Shown here piece by piece: positions 50,901 through 60,363 of a stretch of 64,000 nt of DNA. A program made the translations under genes and the position numbers. Position 1 is the stretch's first letter. Each line of letters starts with the position of its first letter. This DNA comes from Acidovorax sp. 210-6 (GTDB taxonomy: Bacteria; Pseudomonadota; Gammaproteobacteria; Burkholderiales; Burkholderiaceae_C), in NCBI RefSeq assembly GCF_010020825.1, contig NZ_JAACJE010000001.1, positions 3,162,001-3,226,000 on the forward strand. The letters run 5' to 3'. The notes under the pieces were generated by a model. It saw only the letters and a program-made list of their open reading frames with translations. It was not told the origin of the DNA and searched no databases.

Positions 50901-53900
50901 AGCCACGGCCGTATCCGGCAGAGGCTCTTGCAGCTCCATCGACCATTCCTGCAGGCTGGTGACCAGGCGACGGGACCATTCGTCGGCTTCGTTGAGATAG
51001 ACGTTGTAGAGCGGAATGCTGATGCGCAGGTCCCCGATGACCTTGACGGTTTCGTCCATGGGCATGGGTGCAGAGGGCATCGCCTCCGCGACGGCATCCT
51101 GCGCCTCTACTGGGGTGGACATCGGGCCTTCGTGCACCTCGGATTCCTGCTCCAGCACCGGCGGCAGGGTCTCGGGCTCTTCGGGCTCCTGTGCCACGGA
51201 CGCAGGCGCCGCTTCCAGCGGGGGCAGATCTTCAGCCACAGGCTGGTCAGGAATCGCTATGGGCTCAGGCATCGACTCCGGAACATCGAGCAAGAGATCG
51301 ATGGCTTGACCGGAGGCAGTCGCCTCGGGCGCTGCATCGGCCTGTGCGCCCAGCGCTGCAGAAAATTCCGAGAAATCGATATCCTCTGCCAAAGCCACAG
51401 GCGCAGGCTCCTCGGCGGGAGCCACCTCCCCAAGCTCGGGAAACTCCAGGGGTGCGGTGTCCGAAAAATCGGGCGTTGGCCCAGAGTCTTCTTCGAGAGC
51501 GACCTCCATCGCTGAAACATCCGGCGCTTGCGCCACCTCCAGTGGCTGAGTCGCTTCCATGGAGACATCCAACGGAGAGCTCTGCACCTGCCCAGGAAGC
51601 ACCAACTCGATCTGCTCCCCCCGCAGTCGCAATGCGTCAGCGGCAGCGGAAAACGCCGATGCCTGCCATGCACCCGCCAGACCCTGTGCGATGTCGTCGG
51701 CCCAACGTGCAAAGGCTTGAAGCGCTTTGTCCGAAAGATCCATGATCGGGGGCTGCATGGGCTTTTGCTCCGCCAACCATGCATTGAGCAATTGCTCCAT
51801 CGACCATGCGGCTTCGCCAAACTCGTTCAGGCCCACCATGCGCGAGCTGCCCTTGAGCGTGTGGAATGCACGGCGCAAGGTGGTCTGCTCGCTCAGGTCT
51901 CCGGGCTCGGAACGCAGTGTCTGGATAGCGGCCAGGCCATTGGTCACGACTTCGCGTGCTTCCTCCAGGAAGATACCCAGCAGCTCGTCGTCTTCTTCAT
52001 CGACCAGGGTCGATGCAGGAGCAGCCACTGGCACGGATACAGGTATGGTGGCCAACGCGTCAAAGGCGGGCGCCTCGGAGGGGGCGGCAACGTCGGTAGC
52101 CACCTCTGCAGCAGGCAGCTGCGCAGAGACAGATGTCTCCTCCGCCTCCGGCGCAGAGGGCAGCAACTCGTCCATGAGCGCTGCCGCAGGCGATGCGGCC
52201 AAATCAGCGACCACCTCGGGGCTGCTGGGCAGCGCGGGTGGCACGTACAGACTGGCCCGCGGCACCACGTCGGGCAATGGCACCGCTGCCCGCTCCTCGA
52301 TCTTGTGCGCCAACTCATCGGGGCTTTCATCCTGATCGGTGGCGCGCGGACGCGCCCGGCCCATCAGCAAGCGAAGCTCTCCCAGCTCTTCGTCATAGAC
52401 AAAGAGCTTGCGCGCCATGGCGCGCTGGTAACTCAGCATGTCAATCAGAAAACCCAGAGCGCCCAGGCTATTGCCCAGTTTCTCGAAGGTCTGCTTGCGC
52501 TCGGCTTCGTCTGCGGGCTCGTTGACCATCAAGCGCTCGACCGTTTCGCGCATACGCAGCACCGCAATGGATGCCTGGTCCAGGCCCAGCACCGATAGCA
52601 CCCCGCGCATCTGCGCCAACCGCCCGGGCACGCTGGCCAGGGGAGAGGCATCGGCAGGATTGCGGAAGAACTGATCCATCGACCGCTCGGCCTCACCCAG
52701 TGTGGCGCGCAACTCGTCCACCACGCTGCCCATGGTCTGGTTGTCGCTGACCCGACGGTACAAGTCCTCCATCCAAGGCTCAAGCGGCTCGGGCTCCGCC
52801 CCACCACACACTGCGTCCAACCGCTGGGCCAAGTGGGTGGAGCGCTCCAGCAGCTGCTCTTCAGGGGTGTCGGTCTCCTCCAGGGCGGCCTGAAGGTAGA
52901 GCACTGAGGTGGCCACTTCCATGGCCAGCGCCGGCGCGGGTGGCTCACCACTGCGCGCGGTTTGTTCCACAGCACGGGTCAGTGCCTGTGCCAAAGGCTC
53001 GCTGCTGCGGTGGAGCTTGCGCAGCGAATCGCATACCAGCGAGAACTGGTCGGCCGATGGCTTGAGCTTGTTGCGGTCTCCACCGGCAAACGCCGACCAG
53101 GTCTCGGCAGCGGCCGAGATACGCTTGCGGGCCTGCGCCAGAACAGCCGGATCAAACCGACCAAATCGCCGGGCTTCGTAATCGACGGGAGTGGAGCGAT
53201 CCAGACCAAAGGCCTTGCGCACCGCAGCCAGACACGGGAGGTCCATTCCTTCCGGCGGCTTGGCCTGCGCGCAGAAGAACAGCAAGTCCTGCACCAGACG
53301 GTCTGCCACACCTGCATCCCCGCGCGCCAAGGTGGCGTACTGGATCAGGATGCGGGAAGCAACCCGCTTGGCATACACATCGGCGACGATCAATCCGCGG
53401 CTGAAGCCCTCGAAGAAACCTGCACAGATCTTCCAGAAAGCGCGTACCTGCCGATCCGTCTGACCGGCTGCAATACCCAGGGACAGCTCGCGCAGATCAC
53501 GCGCGGCCTCGGTTTTTCCATCCTTGACAATGCGCAGCACCGCTTGGTCCAGGCGCGCACGCGCCGCAGGCCCATAGGCGATGGATGCAGAAGGCAAGGC
53601 AATGTCAGGCTCCCGAAACCGACGCTCCACGGGCCAGAGATCGGCCGGGTGAACGCGCTCCACACCCGTAAGGGCCTGGACATCGCGATATTGAGGAAAC
53701 AGAGCCACCGGCGATACCGGCTTGCCCGCCAGCACGCTCTCCAAAAATTCGCTCAGCGCGAAACTGGCGCGCTCGATGGCGCCTGATGCGTCGTCGGTGC
53801 AGAGCTCAGGGCGCTGCACAAAACGCTGCACCGCAGACTCCATGGCCCGCAACAAAAGCGCCGGAGAAGCCATGCCCACCATCTCCAGGGCACCGCCCGA

Positions 53901-54122
53901 CTGGTGGAGCAACTGACGGGCCATGCGCAAGCTGGAAACGTCCAGGCTCGCCAAGTCCGATTCGCGGGCCAATTCGGCTTCGTGGACAAACCGGCGCAGG
54001 GCTTTGACAGCGCCATCCAGGGATTTGCGCAGTTCTTCCAGCACCCAAGCCAAGGGCCCCAGATCCTGCTCGGACGGAGATCCTTCTGCCTGCGGAGCGT
54101 TGACGGCGTCGAGAGATGACAT
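47973..54122 (-). CDS. ChpA/PilL-type hybrid chemotaxis histidine kinase
   Basis: This very large CheA-like kinase has 2049 residues. An N-terminal degenerate Hpt region (LLHQSGGALEMVGMASPALL) is followed by long acidic Pro/Ala-rich linkers. Three clear Hpt boxes appear: RAFHTLKGSSRMVG near 752, LAHSLAGSSATVG near 1078 and RALHTLKGSARLAG near 1300. A CheA-type dimerisation and ATPase core follows (HLLRNCVAHGIEMPDQR near 1614; FTPGFSTASEVSTLAGRGIG), then a CheW-like domain and a C-terminal receiver (VVDDSITVRRVTQRLL near 1927, Asp in VLSDIEMPRMDG near 1971). It matches the Pil-Chp kinase controlling twitching and, in Pseudomonas, cAMP. The middle Hpt is a Leu-Ala variant but keeps its His. Confidence 0.94.
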   Translation of the reverse strand: MSSLDAVNAPQAEGSPSEQDLGPLAWVLEELRKSLDGAVKALRRFVHEAELARESDLASLDVSSLRMARQLLHQSGGALEMVGMASPALLLRAMESAVQRFVQRPELCTDDASGAIERASFALSEFLESVLAGKPVSPVALFPQYRDVQALTGVERVHPADLWPVERRFREPDIALPSASIAYGPAARARLDQAVLRIVKDGKTEAARDLRELSLGIAAGQTDRQVRAFWKICAGFFEGFSRGLIVADVYAKRVASRILIQYATLARGDAGVADRLVQDLLFFCAQAKPPEGMDLPCLAAVRKAFGLDRSTPVDYEARRFGRFDPAVLAQARKRISAAAETWSAFAGGDRNKLKPSADQFSLVCDSLRKLHRSSEPLAQALTRAVEQTARSGEPPAPALAMEVATSVLYLQAALEETDTPEEQLLERSTHLAQRLDAVCGGAEPEPLEPWMEDLYRRVSDNQTMGSVVDELRATLGEAERSMDQFFRNPADASPLASVPGRLAQMRGVLSVLGLDQASIAVLRMRETVERLMVNEPADEAERKQTFEKLGNSLGALGFLIDMLSYQRAMARKLFVYDEELGELRLLMGRARPRATDQDESPDELAHKIEERAAVPLPDVVPRASLYVPPALPSSPEVVADLAASPAAALMDELLPSAPEAEETSVSAQLPAAEVATDVAAPSEAPAFDALATIPVSVPVAAPASTLVDEEDDELLGIFLEEAREVVTNGLAAIQTLRSEPGDLSEQTTLRRAFHTLKGSSRMVGLNEFGEAAWSMEQLLNAWLAEQKPMQPPIMDLSDKALQAFARWADDIAQGLAGAWQASAFSAAADALRLRGEQIELVLPGQVQSSPLDVSMEATQPLEVAQAPDVSAMEVALEEDSGPTPDFSDTAPLEFPELGEVAPAEEPAPVALAEDIDFSEFSAALGAQADAAPEATASGQAIDLLLDVPESMPEPIAIPDQPVAEDLPPLEAAPASVAQEPEEPETLPPVLEQESEVHEGPMSTPVEAQDAVAEAMPSAPMPMDETVKVIGDLRISIPLYNVYLNEADEWSRRLVTSLQEWSMELQEPLPDTAVALAHSLAGSSATVGFSALSETARLLEHALEHVQLQARGTAEDAQAFLDAAEDIRRLLHQFAAGFLKEAQTEVLDALRRILETEVVSTQSPPVEDAEQAMEAWRIENAQAMLAQDAAMAEEPVSETTAPAPEESTPAVPPQVAHAPVAPPLSVLVPAAQALAPAPELAGTTPDIDDDIDAVDVIDPDLFPIFEEEAAELLPVLGGALRQWAARPDNMGARTEVLRALHTLKGSARLAGAMRLGEMAHRLESAIEQIDVETVQSADVEPLLGSFDGLQANFGALRAISAQAPTEAVVVSPARGDEAPAAPEPAVSVGETASVATAPAAPAPVRPLLARPQGLDIAPARPAAAHSVRVRAQLLDRLVNQAGEVMITRSRMEARLAQLRGSMADLSGNLERLRQQLRDIELQSESQMQSRLAQSKDTAAGFDPLEFDRFTRVQELTRMMAESVNDVATIQRNLLRAMEGTEDDLIAQGRQARELQRDLLRTRMVEFEGISERLYAVVRQAAKETGKQIKLDITGGSIEMDRGVLDRMTPAFEHLLRNCVAHGIEMPDQRAAKGKAASGTITIDLQHEGNDVSVAFRDDGAGLNLPAIRAKAVAQGLVAADATLSDAEAANMIFTPGFSTASEVSTLAGRGIGMDVVRSEVNALGGRIETQTEADKGTSFRMVLPLTTAVTQVVMLRAGDLAIGIPANLVEIVRRVPSVELESAYRSGVFEMAGESLPFFWCGALLQASQYSIEPAVGKTRPVVILRSAAQRIAMHVDEVLGNREVVVKNLGPQLSRLPGLAGMSVLASGAVVLIYNPVALATVYGDQIRATASSLPLGAVSVTVMSDAGTAAPMPATSAAGQVPLVLVVDDSITVRRVTQRLLQREGYRVVLAADGLQALEKLQEERPTVVLSDIEMPRMDGFDLARNIRADANLHDLPIIMITSRIAQKHREHAMELGVNHYLGKPYSDDELLSLIQHYAQQAQAAAPA

Positions 54123-54164
54123 GGATTGTTTCCCGGCTGCACAGAGCCCGAAGTTGGTTTGTCG

Positions 54165-56426
54165 TCAGGCAATCTTGAATCGCGACACGGACTGGCGCAG
54201 TTCCTCGGCCATGGTGGAGAGCTCTCGCACCTGCTGCGCCGTGGCCCGCGTACCTTCACCGGTTTGCTCGGTCACTGCGAAGATGTGCTGGATGTTGTCA
54301 GCCACTTCGTTGGCGAGCGATGCTTCACGGGAGGTCGAGGACGAAATCTGCTCGATCAGGTCTGCCAGACGACGCGACACGCGGTCGATTTCAGTCAGTG
54401 CCGTACCGGCACTGTCGGACAGTCGCGCCCCCTCAACCACACCCTGCGTGGAGCGCTCCATGGCGGCCACGGCATCTTGCGTGTCGGTCTGAATGGCTTT
54501 CACCAGGGCAGAAATCTGACGCGTGGCGTCTGCAGAACGTTCAGCCAGTCGCTGCACTTCCTCGGCCACCACCGAGAAGCCTCGGCCGGCTTCACCGGCG
54601 GACGCGGCCTGGATGGCGGCGTTCAGGGCCAACACGTTCGTCTGCTCGGTAATGTCGGAAATCAGTTCCGTGATTTCACCGATCTCCTGCGAGGATTCGC
54701 CCAGCCGCTTGATACGTTTGGAGGTTTCCTGGATCTGGTCGCGGATGGAGTTCATACCACCGATGGCGTTCTGCACAGCCTGCAGACCCGAATCCGCAGC
54801 CTGCAGCGATTGGCGCGCCACCTGGGCAGACTCTTCGGCTTGCACGGACACATCGTTGATGCGACCTGCCATGTCCAGAACGGACTGACCGGTTTCACGA
54901 ATTTCTCGCAGCTGCTCGGTGGACGCTGCGAGCAGTTCCGTGGAGGTGTTGTCCACCATGGCCGTCGTCTGCGCCACCCGGGTGGCAGTCTTCTGCACGC
55001 TGCCCACCAGCTGGCGCAGTTCTTCCACCGTGTAGTTCACCGAGTCGGCAATGGCACCCGTGATGTCTTCGGTCACGGTGGCTTCCTGGGTCAGGTCCCC
55101 TTCGGCAACCTGCTGCAGTTCGTTCATCAAACGCAAAATGGCGGCCTGGTTGGCGTCGTTGATACGTTTGGCTTCCTGCTCCTGGCGACGTGCATCACGC
55201 TGTTGCATTTCGGCCATCTGCTGGCGGTGGCGGCTGTCCAGCAGCTGCACCCGCGAGATTCCCACACCGCACAACAGCACGAACAAACCTGCAAGCACCA
55301 GCGCACCCAACTGGCCCACACCCACGCCCGTCTGGGCAGACAGCTTGTTCTGCAGGGTTTCCATCTGGCGACGCAGGGGCTCACTGTCACCGATGATCGC
55401 CGTCTGCGCCTCACGCGCAGACACCAGACCCTGCAGGTTGCCCAGAATGGCACCGGCTTGGTTGCGTGTGTCTTCGTACAGCTTGATCAGTGCTTCCAGC
55501 TGCTCGCGCGTCTGGGCATCCTTGGTGGCGGCCAAGCGCAACTCGGGACTGCCATCCAGCAGACCCTGAGCGATCTCCTTGAACGAGTTCAAGTCCTTAC
55601 CCAACAGGAACACCGCCTCGGGACTCACGCCTTCAGAAGTCTGGAACTCGTTCGCCGACTTGCCGATACGCTGCGTCAACATCACCAACTGCCCTGCCGC
55701 AGAGATCTCGGCCGCAGGAGCGTTCTGCTGCAGCTTGAGCGACGAAATGGTTTCGGCGATTTCCAGCAGGTCGGACGACTGGCGGTTGATGGTTCGCAGA
55801 GCGTCACCCACCTGCGTCAGGATTTTTTGCTGACCCATGACCACGGCAGCATTGCGCTCGGCACGTTCCATCAGCGGCGTGATGGCATCCAGTTCTGGCT
55901 TGTAGGGCTCGCCGAGGGATTCAACCCCCAGCTCGGCATCCCCACCGTTGAGGGCGCGCACGTTGCGCGCCAGCACGCCGGAGCTCTCCACCACGTCAGG
56001 GAACGCCTGCGGGCTTCCCACCAGTGCCTGCGACACCGATTTGGCCAATCGCTGGGACTGCATCAAGGACTGGCCCGTGGCCGCGAGCTGCTGTGCGGTG
56101 CGATCTGCCTGCTGCAGCACCCAGCCCGCAATGACTGCCAGAACCACCACACCCAAAGCCAGCAGCATCAGCAAGCGACGCTGGTGCGCCGCTGCGGTGG
56201 CCTGCCCCAGAACAGGCAGCGCAATGAGTTCGGCGTCGGAGTCGGCCGACGGCAGTTCACTGACCGGAGCGTCCGGATCGCCCTGCACACTGTTGAGTGC
56301 GTCGGCCTGATAGGGCCTGAGCTCTTCGGACGCGAGCAAGTCTTGATCCGAAGCGGGACCAGCATCCGTCTGCGGCGCGTCCGGCTTGCGGTTGAACAGA
56401 TTTCCAATTTTGTTGACAACAGACAT
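54165..56426 (-). CDS. pilJ: PilJ methyl-accepting chemotaxis protein
   Basis: This 753-residue chemoreceptor belongs to the Pil-Chp system. A cytoplasmic tail of about 85 residues precedes membrane helix 1 (LLMLLALGVVVLAVIAGWVL). Two PilJ-type periplasmic helical domains follow (MLTQRIGKSANEFQ), then membrane helix 2 near 379 (LGALVLAGLFVLLCGVGISR), HAMP, and the signalling tip NVLALNAAIQAASAGEAGRG followed by FSVVAEEVQRLAERS. The C-terminus RFKIA lacks a CheR-docking pentapeptide. It would sense pilus retraction or surface contact and regulate ChpA via PilI. Confidence 0.95.
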   Translation of the reverse strand: MSVVNKIGNLFNRKPDAPQTDAGPASDQDLLASEELRPYQADALNSVQGDPDAPVSELPSADSDAELIALPVLGQATAAAHQRRLLMLLALGVVVLAVIAGWVLQQADRTAQQLAATGQSLMQSQRLAKSVSQALVGSPQAFPDVVESSGVLARNVRALNGGDAELGVESLGEPYKPELDAITPLMERAERNAAVVMGQQKILTQVGDALRTINRQSSDLLEIAETISSLKLQQNAPAAEISAAGQLVMLTQRIGKSANEFQTSEGVSPEAVFLLGKDLNSFKEIAQGLLDGSPELRLAATKDAQTREQLEALIKLYEDTRNQAGAILGNLQGLVSAREAQTAIIGDSEPLRRQMETLQNKLSAQTGVGVGQLGALVLAGLFVLLCGVGISRVQLLDSRHRQQMAEMQQRDARRQEQEAKRINDANQAAILRLMNELQQVAEGDLTQEATVTEDITGAIADSVNYTVEELRQLVGSVQKTATRVAQTTAMVDNTSTELLAASTEQLREIRETGQSVLDMAGRINDVSVQAEESAQVARQSLQAADSGLQAVQNAIGGMNSIRDQIQETSKRIKRLGESSQEIGEITELISDITEQTNVLALNAAIQAASAGEAGRGFSVVAEEVQRLAERSADATRQISALVKAIQTDTQDAVAAMERSTQGVVEGARLSDSAGTALTEIDRVSRRLADLIEQISSSTSREASLANEVADNIQHIFAVTEQTGEGTRATAQQVRELSTMAEELRQSVSRFKIA

Positions 56427-56447
56427 GGGGCAGCCTTACAGAAGAAC

Positions 56448-56975
56448 TCAAGCACTGATGCTCAGAAAAGCGTTGTTTTGCGACAGGGCCTGCAAATTCA
56501 GCTCCTGCCAGCGATGACCTTCGGCGTCGATATAGGTCGAACCAAAAAAAGAGGGTGCATCTTCGGCTGGTGGCTCCGAGGCCACGAATGCGTCGGTTCC
56601 GCGAAGGCCTGCCAGACGATCCACCAACAGTGCAGCATTGACCTCCAGCATGGGGTTGAACGCCAGCAGGTTGGCCTCGGAGAGCGCCTGCTCGGTGCGC
56701 ACAGGCGATTGCCCCATCAGGCCCGCCAGATCGACCACACCGGTGAGACCACCGCGCAGGTTGGCCACACCCATGAACCATTTCTGGGTATAGGGCACGG
56801 GTTGCACCACGGTCCAAGGAAAAATCTCTCCCGCATGCCCCAGGGGCAAAAGGTATTTGCTACCGGCAGCCTCCACGGCCAGCCAGGAAGAAACAGACAA
56901 GCCCTCGGTACGCGCCGCCTGTAGGCGGCTGGCGAGTCGGATCTGAAGTTCTCGTAGTGCTTCGCGATTGGCCAT
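56448..56975 (-). CDS. pilI: PilI CheW-like adaptor
   Basis: The 175-residue CheW-domain protein couples the PilJ receptor to ChpA. Features include the start MANREALRELQIRLASRLQA, WLAVEAAGSKYLLPLGHAGE, PWTVVQPVPYTQKWFMGVAN and LRGGLTGVVDLAGLMGQ. It sits between pilH and pilJ. Length and position match the Pseudomonas and Burkholderiales Pil-Chp order. Confidence 0.93.
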   Translation of the reverse strand: MANREALRELQIRLASRLQAARTEGLSVSSWLAVEAAGSKYLLPLGHAGEIFPWTVVQPVPYTQKWFMGVANLRGGLTGVVDLAGLMGQSPVRTEQALSEANLLAFNPMLEVNAALLVDRLAGLRGTDAFVASEPPAEDAPSFFGSTYIDAEGHRWQELNLQALSQNNAFLSISA

Positions 56976-56994
56976 ATCAGGACTGCAGACTTCT

Positions 56995-57360
56995 TCAGTT
57001 CAGCGCGTCGATCTTGGCCTGCAGTTCGGCAGGATCCACCGGCTTGGTGATATAGCCGCGCGCACCCTGACGCATGCCCCAGACACGGTCGGTTTCCTGG
57101 TTCTTGCTGGTGCACATGATGATGGGCACATCGGCATACTGGGGATCGCGGCTGATGGCGCGCGTCAGCTGGAATCCGTTCTGGCCGGGCATCACCACGT
57201 CCATGAGGATCAGGTCGGGCTTTTCCTCCGCCAGGCGGCGGAAAGCTTCATCTGCGTTTTCTGCCGTGCGTACCTGCATGCCTTTTTTCTGCAGCAGATC
57301 GGTGAGGAACATCAGCTCGGTCTTGGAATCGTCCACGACAAGCACTTTCTGGATAGGCAT
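56995..57360 (-). CDS. pilH: PilH response regulator
   Basis: This is a stand-alone receiver domain of 121 residues. It has the acidic pocket (VLVVDDSKTELMFL), phospho-acceptor Asp in LILMDVVMPGQNGFQL, the Thr/Ser in IIMCTSKNQET and Lys in YITKPVDPAEL. In Pseudomonas, PilH opposes PilG in setting pilus retraction. Its ATG shares a base with the pilG stop (TAATG), so PilG and PilH are co-translated. Confidence 0.94.
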   Translation of the reverse strand: MPIQKVLVVDDSKTELMFLTDLLQKKGMQVRTAENADEAFRRLAEEKPDLILMDVVMPGQNGFQLTRAISRDPQYADVPIIMCTSKNQETDRVWGMRQGARGYITKPVDPAELQAKIDALN

Positions 57361-57758
57361 TACATCGCTCCTTGATCGAGGTTGCCATACTGCTGCACTG
57401 CCTGCAGCAACTGGTCTTTGGTAAACGGTTTGGTCAGGTAATCCTGGCAGCCCACCATGCGCCCCCGCGCCTTGTCAAACACACCATCCTTGGAGGACAG
57501 CATGACCACCGGGGTGTTCGCAAAACGGGCATTGCGCTTGATGATGGCCACAGTCTGGTAGCCGTCAAGCTTGGGCATCAGGATGTCGCAAAAGATCAGC
57601 TGGGGATGGTAGTCGTTGATTTTTGCCAGAGCATCAAACCCATCGTCCGCCAGTACGACCTCATGCCCGCCCTGCTTGAGAAAGATCTCCGCGCTACGCC
57701 GGATGGTGTTGCTGTCATCCACCACAAGCACTTTGAAAGGTGCGCCAGTTGTAGTCAA
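57360..57758 (-). CDS. pilG: PilG response regulator (TTG start)
   Basis: This 132-residue receiver has VLVVDDSNTIRRSAEIFLKQ, phospho-acceptor Asp in LIFCDILMPKLDGYQT, VVMLSSKDGVFDKARGRMVG and YLTKPFTKDQLLQAV. The start appears to be TTG at 57758, with GGGAG 9 bases upstream, giving MTTTGAPFKVLV; no ATG fits the family start. It is the first Pil-Chp gene and receives phosphate from ChpA. Confidence 0.93.
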   Translation of the reverse strand: MTTTGAPFKVLVVDDSNTIRRSAEIFLKQGGHEVVLADDGFDALAKINDYHPQLIFCDILMPKLDGYQTVAIIKRNARFANTPVVMLSSKDGVFDKARGRMVGCQDYLTKPFTKDQLLQAVQQYGNLDQGAM

Positions 57759-58080
57759 TTGTTACTGCTCCCGATGGGAAAAACAAACAACGCTGGCAAG
57801 AGCGTCGCACACGCCATCCGTCAGTGCGGACATGCTCGATACCTGTGCTTTGCGATCCCTCCTGCCCATGGCAGCAAGTATCCCAAACCCTTGCCCCTCA
57901 TTGCTTCGTGTCGAACCCGGGTTAACCCTGGAAACCGCTCCTTGCGGCCTTCGCGGGTCCACCCCATATGCCGGTCACAGCTTAAGGGGCCTTCACATAG
58001 AATGCAATGATTGTATCTAGCCAACTGCGCGGGTTTGCGCTGGTTTTATCGTTTGCAACCCCCTCACAACGCACTGGGCC
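57759..58080. other. 322-bp gap between divergent pilG and thiD-like gene, no gene seen
   Basis: I see no supportable coding sequence in either strand. Short open frames here have no homology I recognise. The stretch is richer in AT than its surroundings (for example TGCAATGATTGTATCTAGCC near 58005) and probably holds the divergent promoters. A rubredoxin gene, often present at this place in relatives, is not found. Confidence 0.6.
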
Positions 58081-59025
58081 ATGTCCTTCCAGCCGACTCC
58101 CCCCTCCACCGATGACGATCGCAGCGATGACGTGCCGACCCATCCCGCCTGCGTGATGGTGTTCAATGCCTGCGACCCCAGTGGCGCGGGCGGGTTGACT
58201 GCAGACATCGCCACCATCGCCTCCGTGGGAGGCCACCCGGTGGCCATTTCCACTGGAGCCTATGCCCGCGATACGGCGCGGATCTACGAGCATTTCTGTC
58301 TCGATGACGAAGCCGTGACAGAACAGGCCCGCACCGTACTGGAAGACCTTCCGGTGCAGGTGATCAAGGTGGGTTTTGTCGGCAGCGCCGAGAACATCAG
58401 TGCCATTGCGGAGTTGTCCAACGACTATTCCGAGCTGCCCCTGATCAGCTACATGCCCGACCTGTCCTGGTGGCAGGAAGACCAAATCGACCAGTACCTT
58501 GATGCGTTCCGCGAGCTGCTGCTGCCGCAAACCTCGGTGTTGGTTGGAAACCACAGTACCCTGTGGCGCTGGCTGCTACCCGATTGGAGCAGCGAACGCA
58601 GCCCCTCCGCGCGCGACCTTGCCGCCGCTGCCGCCGAAATGGGCGTGCCCTACACCCTGGTCACCGGCATCCCTCTGCCGGACCAGCAAATCGAAAACGT
58701 GCTTGCCAGCCCCGAAACCGTGTTGTGCCACGCCAGGTTCGAGCTGTTCGACGCCACCTTCACCGGCGCCGGCGATACCCTGACGACCGCGCTGGCCGCC
58801 TTGCTGGCCTGCGGCAGCGATCTGGCCACGGCCTGCACCGAGGCGCTGGACTACCTGGACCGCTGCCTGGACGCGGGCTTTCGCCCTGGCATGGGGCATG
58901 TGATTCCGGATCGCATGTTCTGGGCCGAACCCGAAGAAGCCGACAATCCCTCCTCCGACGACGACAAAGACGACCAGCCCAGCCTAGAAGGCTATGGCTT
59001 TCCCTCCCATGACACCAAGCACTGA
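58081..59025 (+). CDS. thiD: ThiD-like hydroxymethylpyrimidine (phosphate) kinase
   Basis: This 314-residue ribokinase-fold enzyme has the phosphate-binding and substrate regions [48 protein letters not shown] and the anion hole/catalytic [15 protein letters not shown] (near 230). ThiD phosphorylates HMP and HMP-P in thiamine synthesis. The C-terminal 30 residues are acidic and unlike the family core. The end overlaps the hemL start by 32 bp, so the genes are coupled. Substrate in this organism is inferred. Confidence 0.85.
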   Translation: MSFQPTPPSTDDDRSDDVPTHPACVMVFNACDPSGAGGLTADIATIASVGGHPVAISTGAYARDTARIYEHFCLDDEAVTEQARTVLEDLPVQVIKVGFVGSAENISAIAELSNDYSELPLISYMPDLSWWQEDQIDQYLDAFRELLLPQTSVLVGNHSTLWRWLLPDWSSERSPSARDLAAAAAEMGVPYTLVTGIPLPDQQIENVLASPETVLCHARFELFDATFTGAGDTLTTALAALLACGSDLATACTEALDYLDRCLDAGFRPGMGHVIPDRMFWAEPEEADNPSSDDDKDDQPSLEGYGFPSHDTKH

Positions 59026-60316
59026 CCTCAATATTCCCCTGTTCGAACGCGCCAAGGCCGTAATCCCCGGCGGCGTCAACTCTCCCGTGCGCGCCTTCCG
59101 CGCCGTCGGCGGCACGCCGCGCTTCGTCAAGCGCGCCCAAGGCGCCTATTTCTGGGACGCGAACGACCAGCGCTTCATCGACTACATCGGCTCCTGGGGC
59201 CCGATGATCCTGGGCCACGGCCACCCGGCCGTGCTCGAAGCCGTGCAGAAGGCCGTGCTCGAAGGCTTTTCCTTCGGCGCGCCGACCGAGCGCGAGGTCG
59301 AACTGGCCGAAGAAATCCTCTCCATCATGCCTTCCATGGAGATGGTGCGCCTGGTCAGCTCGGGCACCGAGGCCGGCATGAGCGCCATCCGCCTGGCGCG
59401 CGGCGCCACGGGCCGCAGCAAGATCATCAAGTTCGAGGGCTGCTACCACGGCCATGCCGACGCGCTGCTGGTCAAGGCCGGCTCGGGCCTGGCCACCTTC
59501 GGCAACGCCACCAGCGCGGGCGTGCCGCCCGAGGTCGTGCAGCACACGCTGGTGCTCGAATACAACAATGTGCAGCAGCTCGAAGAAGCCTTCGCCCTGC
59601 ACGGCAAGGACATCGCCTGCCTGATGATCGAGCCCATCGCCGGCAACATGAACTTCGTGCGCGCCAGCGTCGAGTTCACGCGCCGCTGCCGCGAGCTGTG
59701 CACGCAATACGGCGCGCTGCTGGTGTACGACGAAGTCATGACGGGCTTCCGCGTGGCGCTGGGCGGCGCGCAGAGCGTCTATGCCCAAGCCATCCCCGGC
59801 TTCGAACCCGACCTCACGGTGATGGGCAAGGTCATCGGCGGCGGCATGCCGCTGGCGGCCTTCGGCGGCAAACGCGCCATCATGGAACACTTGGCGCCGC
59901 TGGGCGGCGTGTACCAAGCGGGCACACTGTCGGGCAACCCCGTGGCCACGGCCTGCGGCCTGGCGACGCTGCGCGAGATCCGCAAGCCAGGCTTCTACGA
60001 GGCCCTCTCGGCCTCCACGCGCTCGCTGGTCGATGGCCTCAAGGCCGCTGCCGACGCCGAGGGCGTGCCTTTCAGCGTGGACTGCCAGGGCGGCATGTTC
60101 GGATTCTTCCTGATGCCTGAACTGCCACAGAACTACCCACAGGTCATGCGCACCGACAGCGCGCGCTTCAACCAGCTGTTCCATGGCCTGCTCGACCGCG
60201 GCGTGTACATCGCCCCGGCGCTCTATGAGGCTGGCTTCGTGAGCGCGGCCCACACCGCCGACGACATCGCGGCCACGGTGGATGCCGCCCGCGCCGTCTT
60301 CCAGACCATGCGCTGA
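58994..60316 (+). CDS. hemL: Glutamate-1-semialdehyde 2,1-aminomutase
   Basis: This 440-residue PLP enzyme converts glutamate semialdehyde to 5-aminolevulinate in haem synthesis. It shows [71 protein letters not shown] and the PLP-Lys region [18 protein letters not shown] (Lys near 279). The ATG at 58994 has AGAAGG just upstream; an internal ATG at 59009 is an alternative. It overlaps the thiD-like gene by 32 bp, tying thiamine and haem genes into one transcript. Confidence 0.96.
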   Translation: MAFPPMTPSTDLNIPLFERAKAVIPGGVNSPVRAFRAVGGTPRFVKRAQGAYFWDANDQRFIDYIGSWGPMILGHGHPAVLEAVQKAVLEGFSFGAPTEREVELAEEILSIMPSMEMVRLVSSGTEAGMSAIRLARGATGRSKIIKFEGCYHGHADALLVKAGSGLATFGNATSAGVPPEVVQHTLVLEYNNVQQLEEAFALHGKDIACLMIEPIAGNMNFVRASVEFTRRCRELCTQYGALLVYDEVMTGFRVALGGAQSVYAQAIPGFEPDLTVMGKVIGGGMPLAAFGGKRAIMEHLAPLGGVYQAGTLSGNPVATACGLATLREIRKPGFYEALSASTRSLVDGLKAAADAEGVPFSVDCQGGMFGFFLMPELPQNYPQVMRTDSARFNQLFHGLLDRGVYIAPALYEAGFVSAAHTADDIAATVDAARAVFQTMR

Positions 60317-60363
60317 AGCGCCCTCGCTACACACTGCCTCACTGCCCTCCAGCAAAGCCCTTG

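Noticed and set aside
57759-58080. Expected rubredoxin gene next to pilG
   Set aside because: No CxxCG pair is encoded in either strand; only small unsupported frames are seen.
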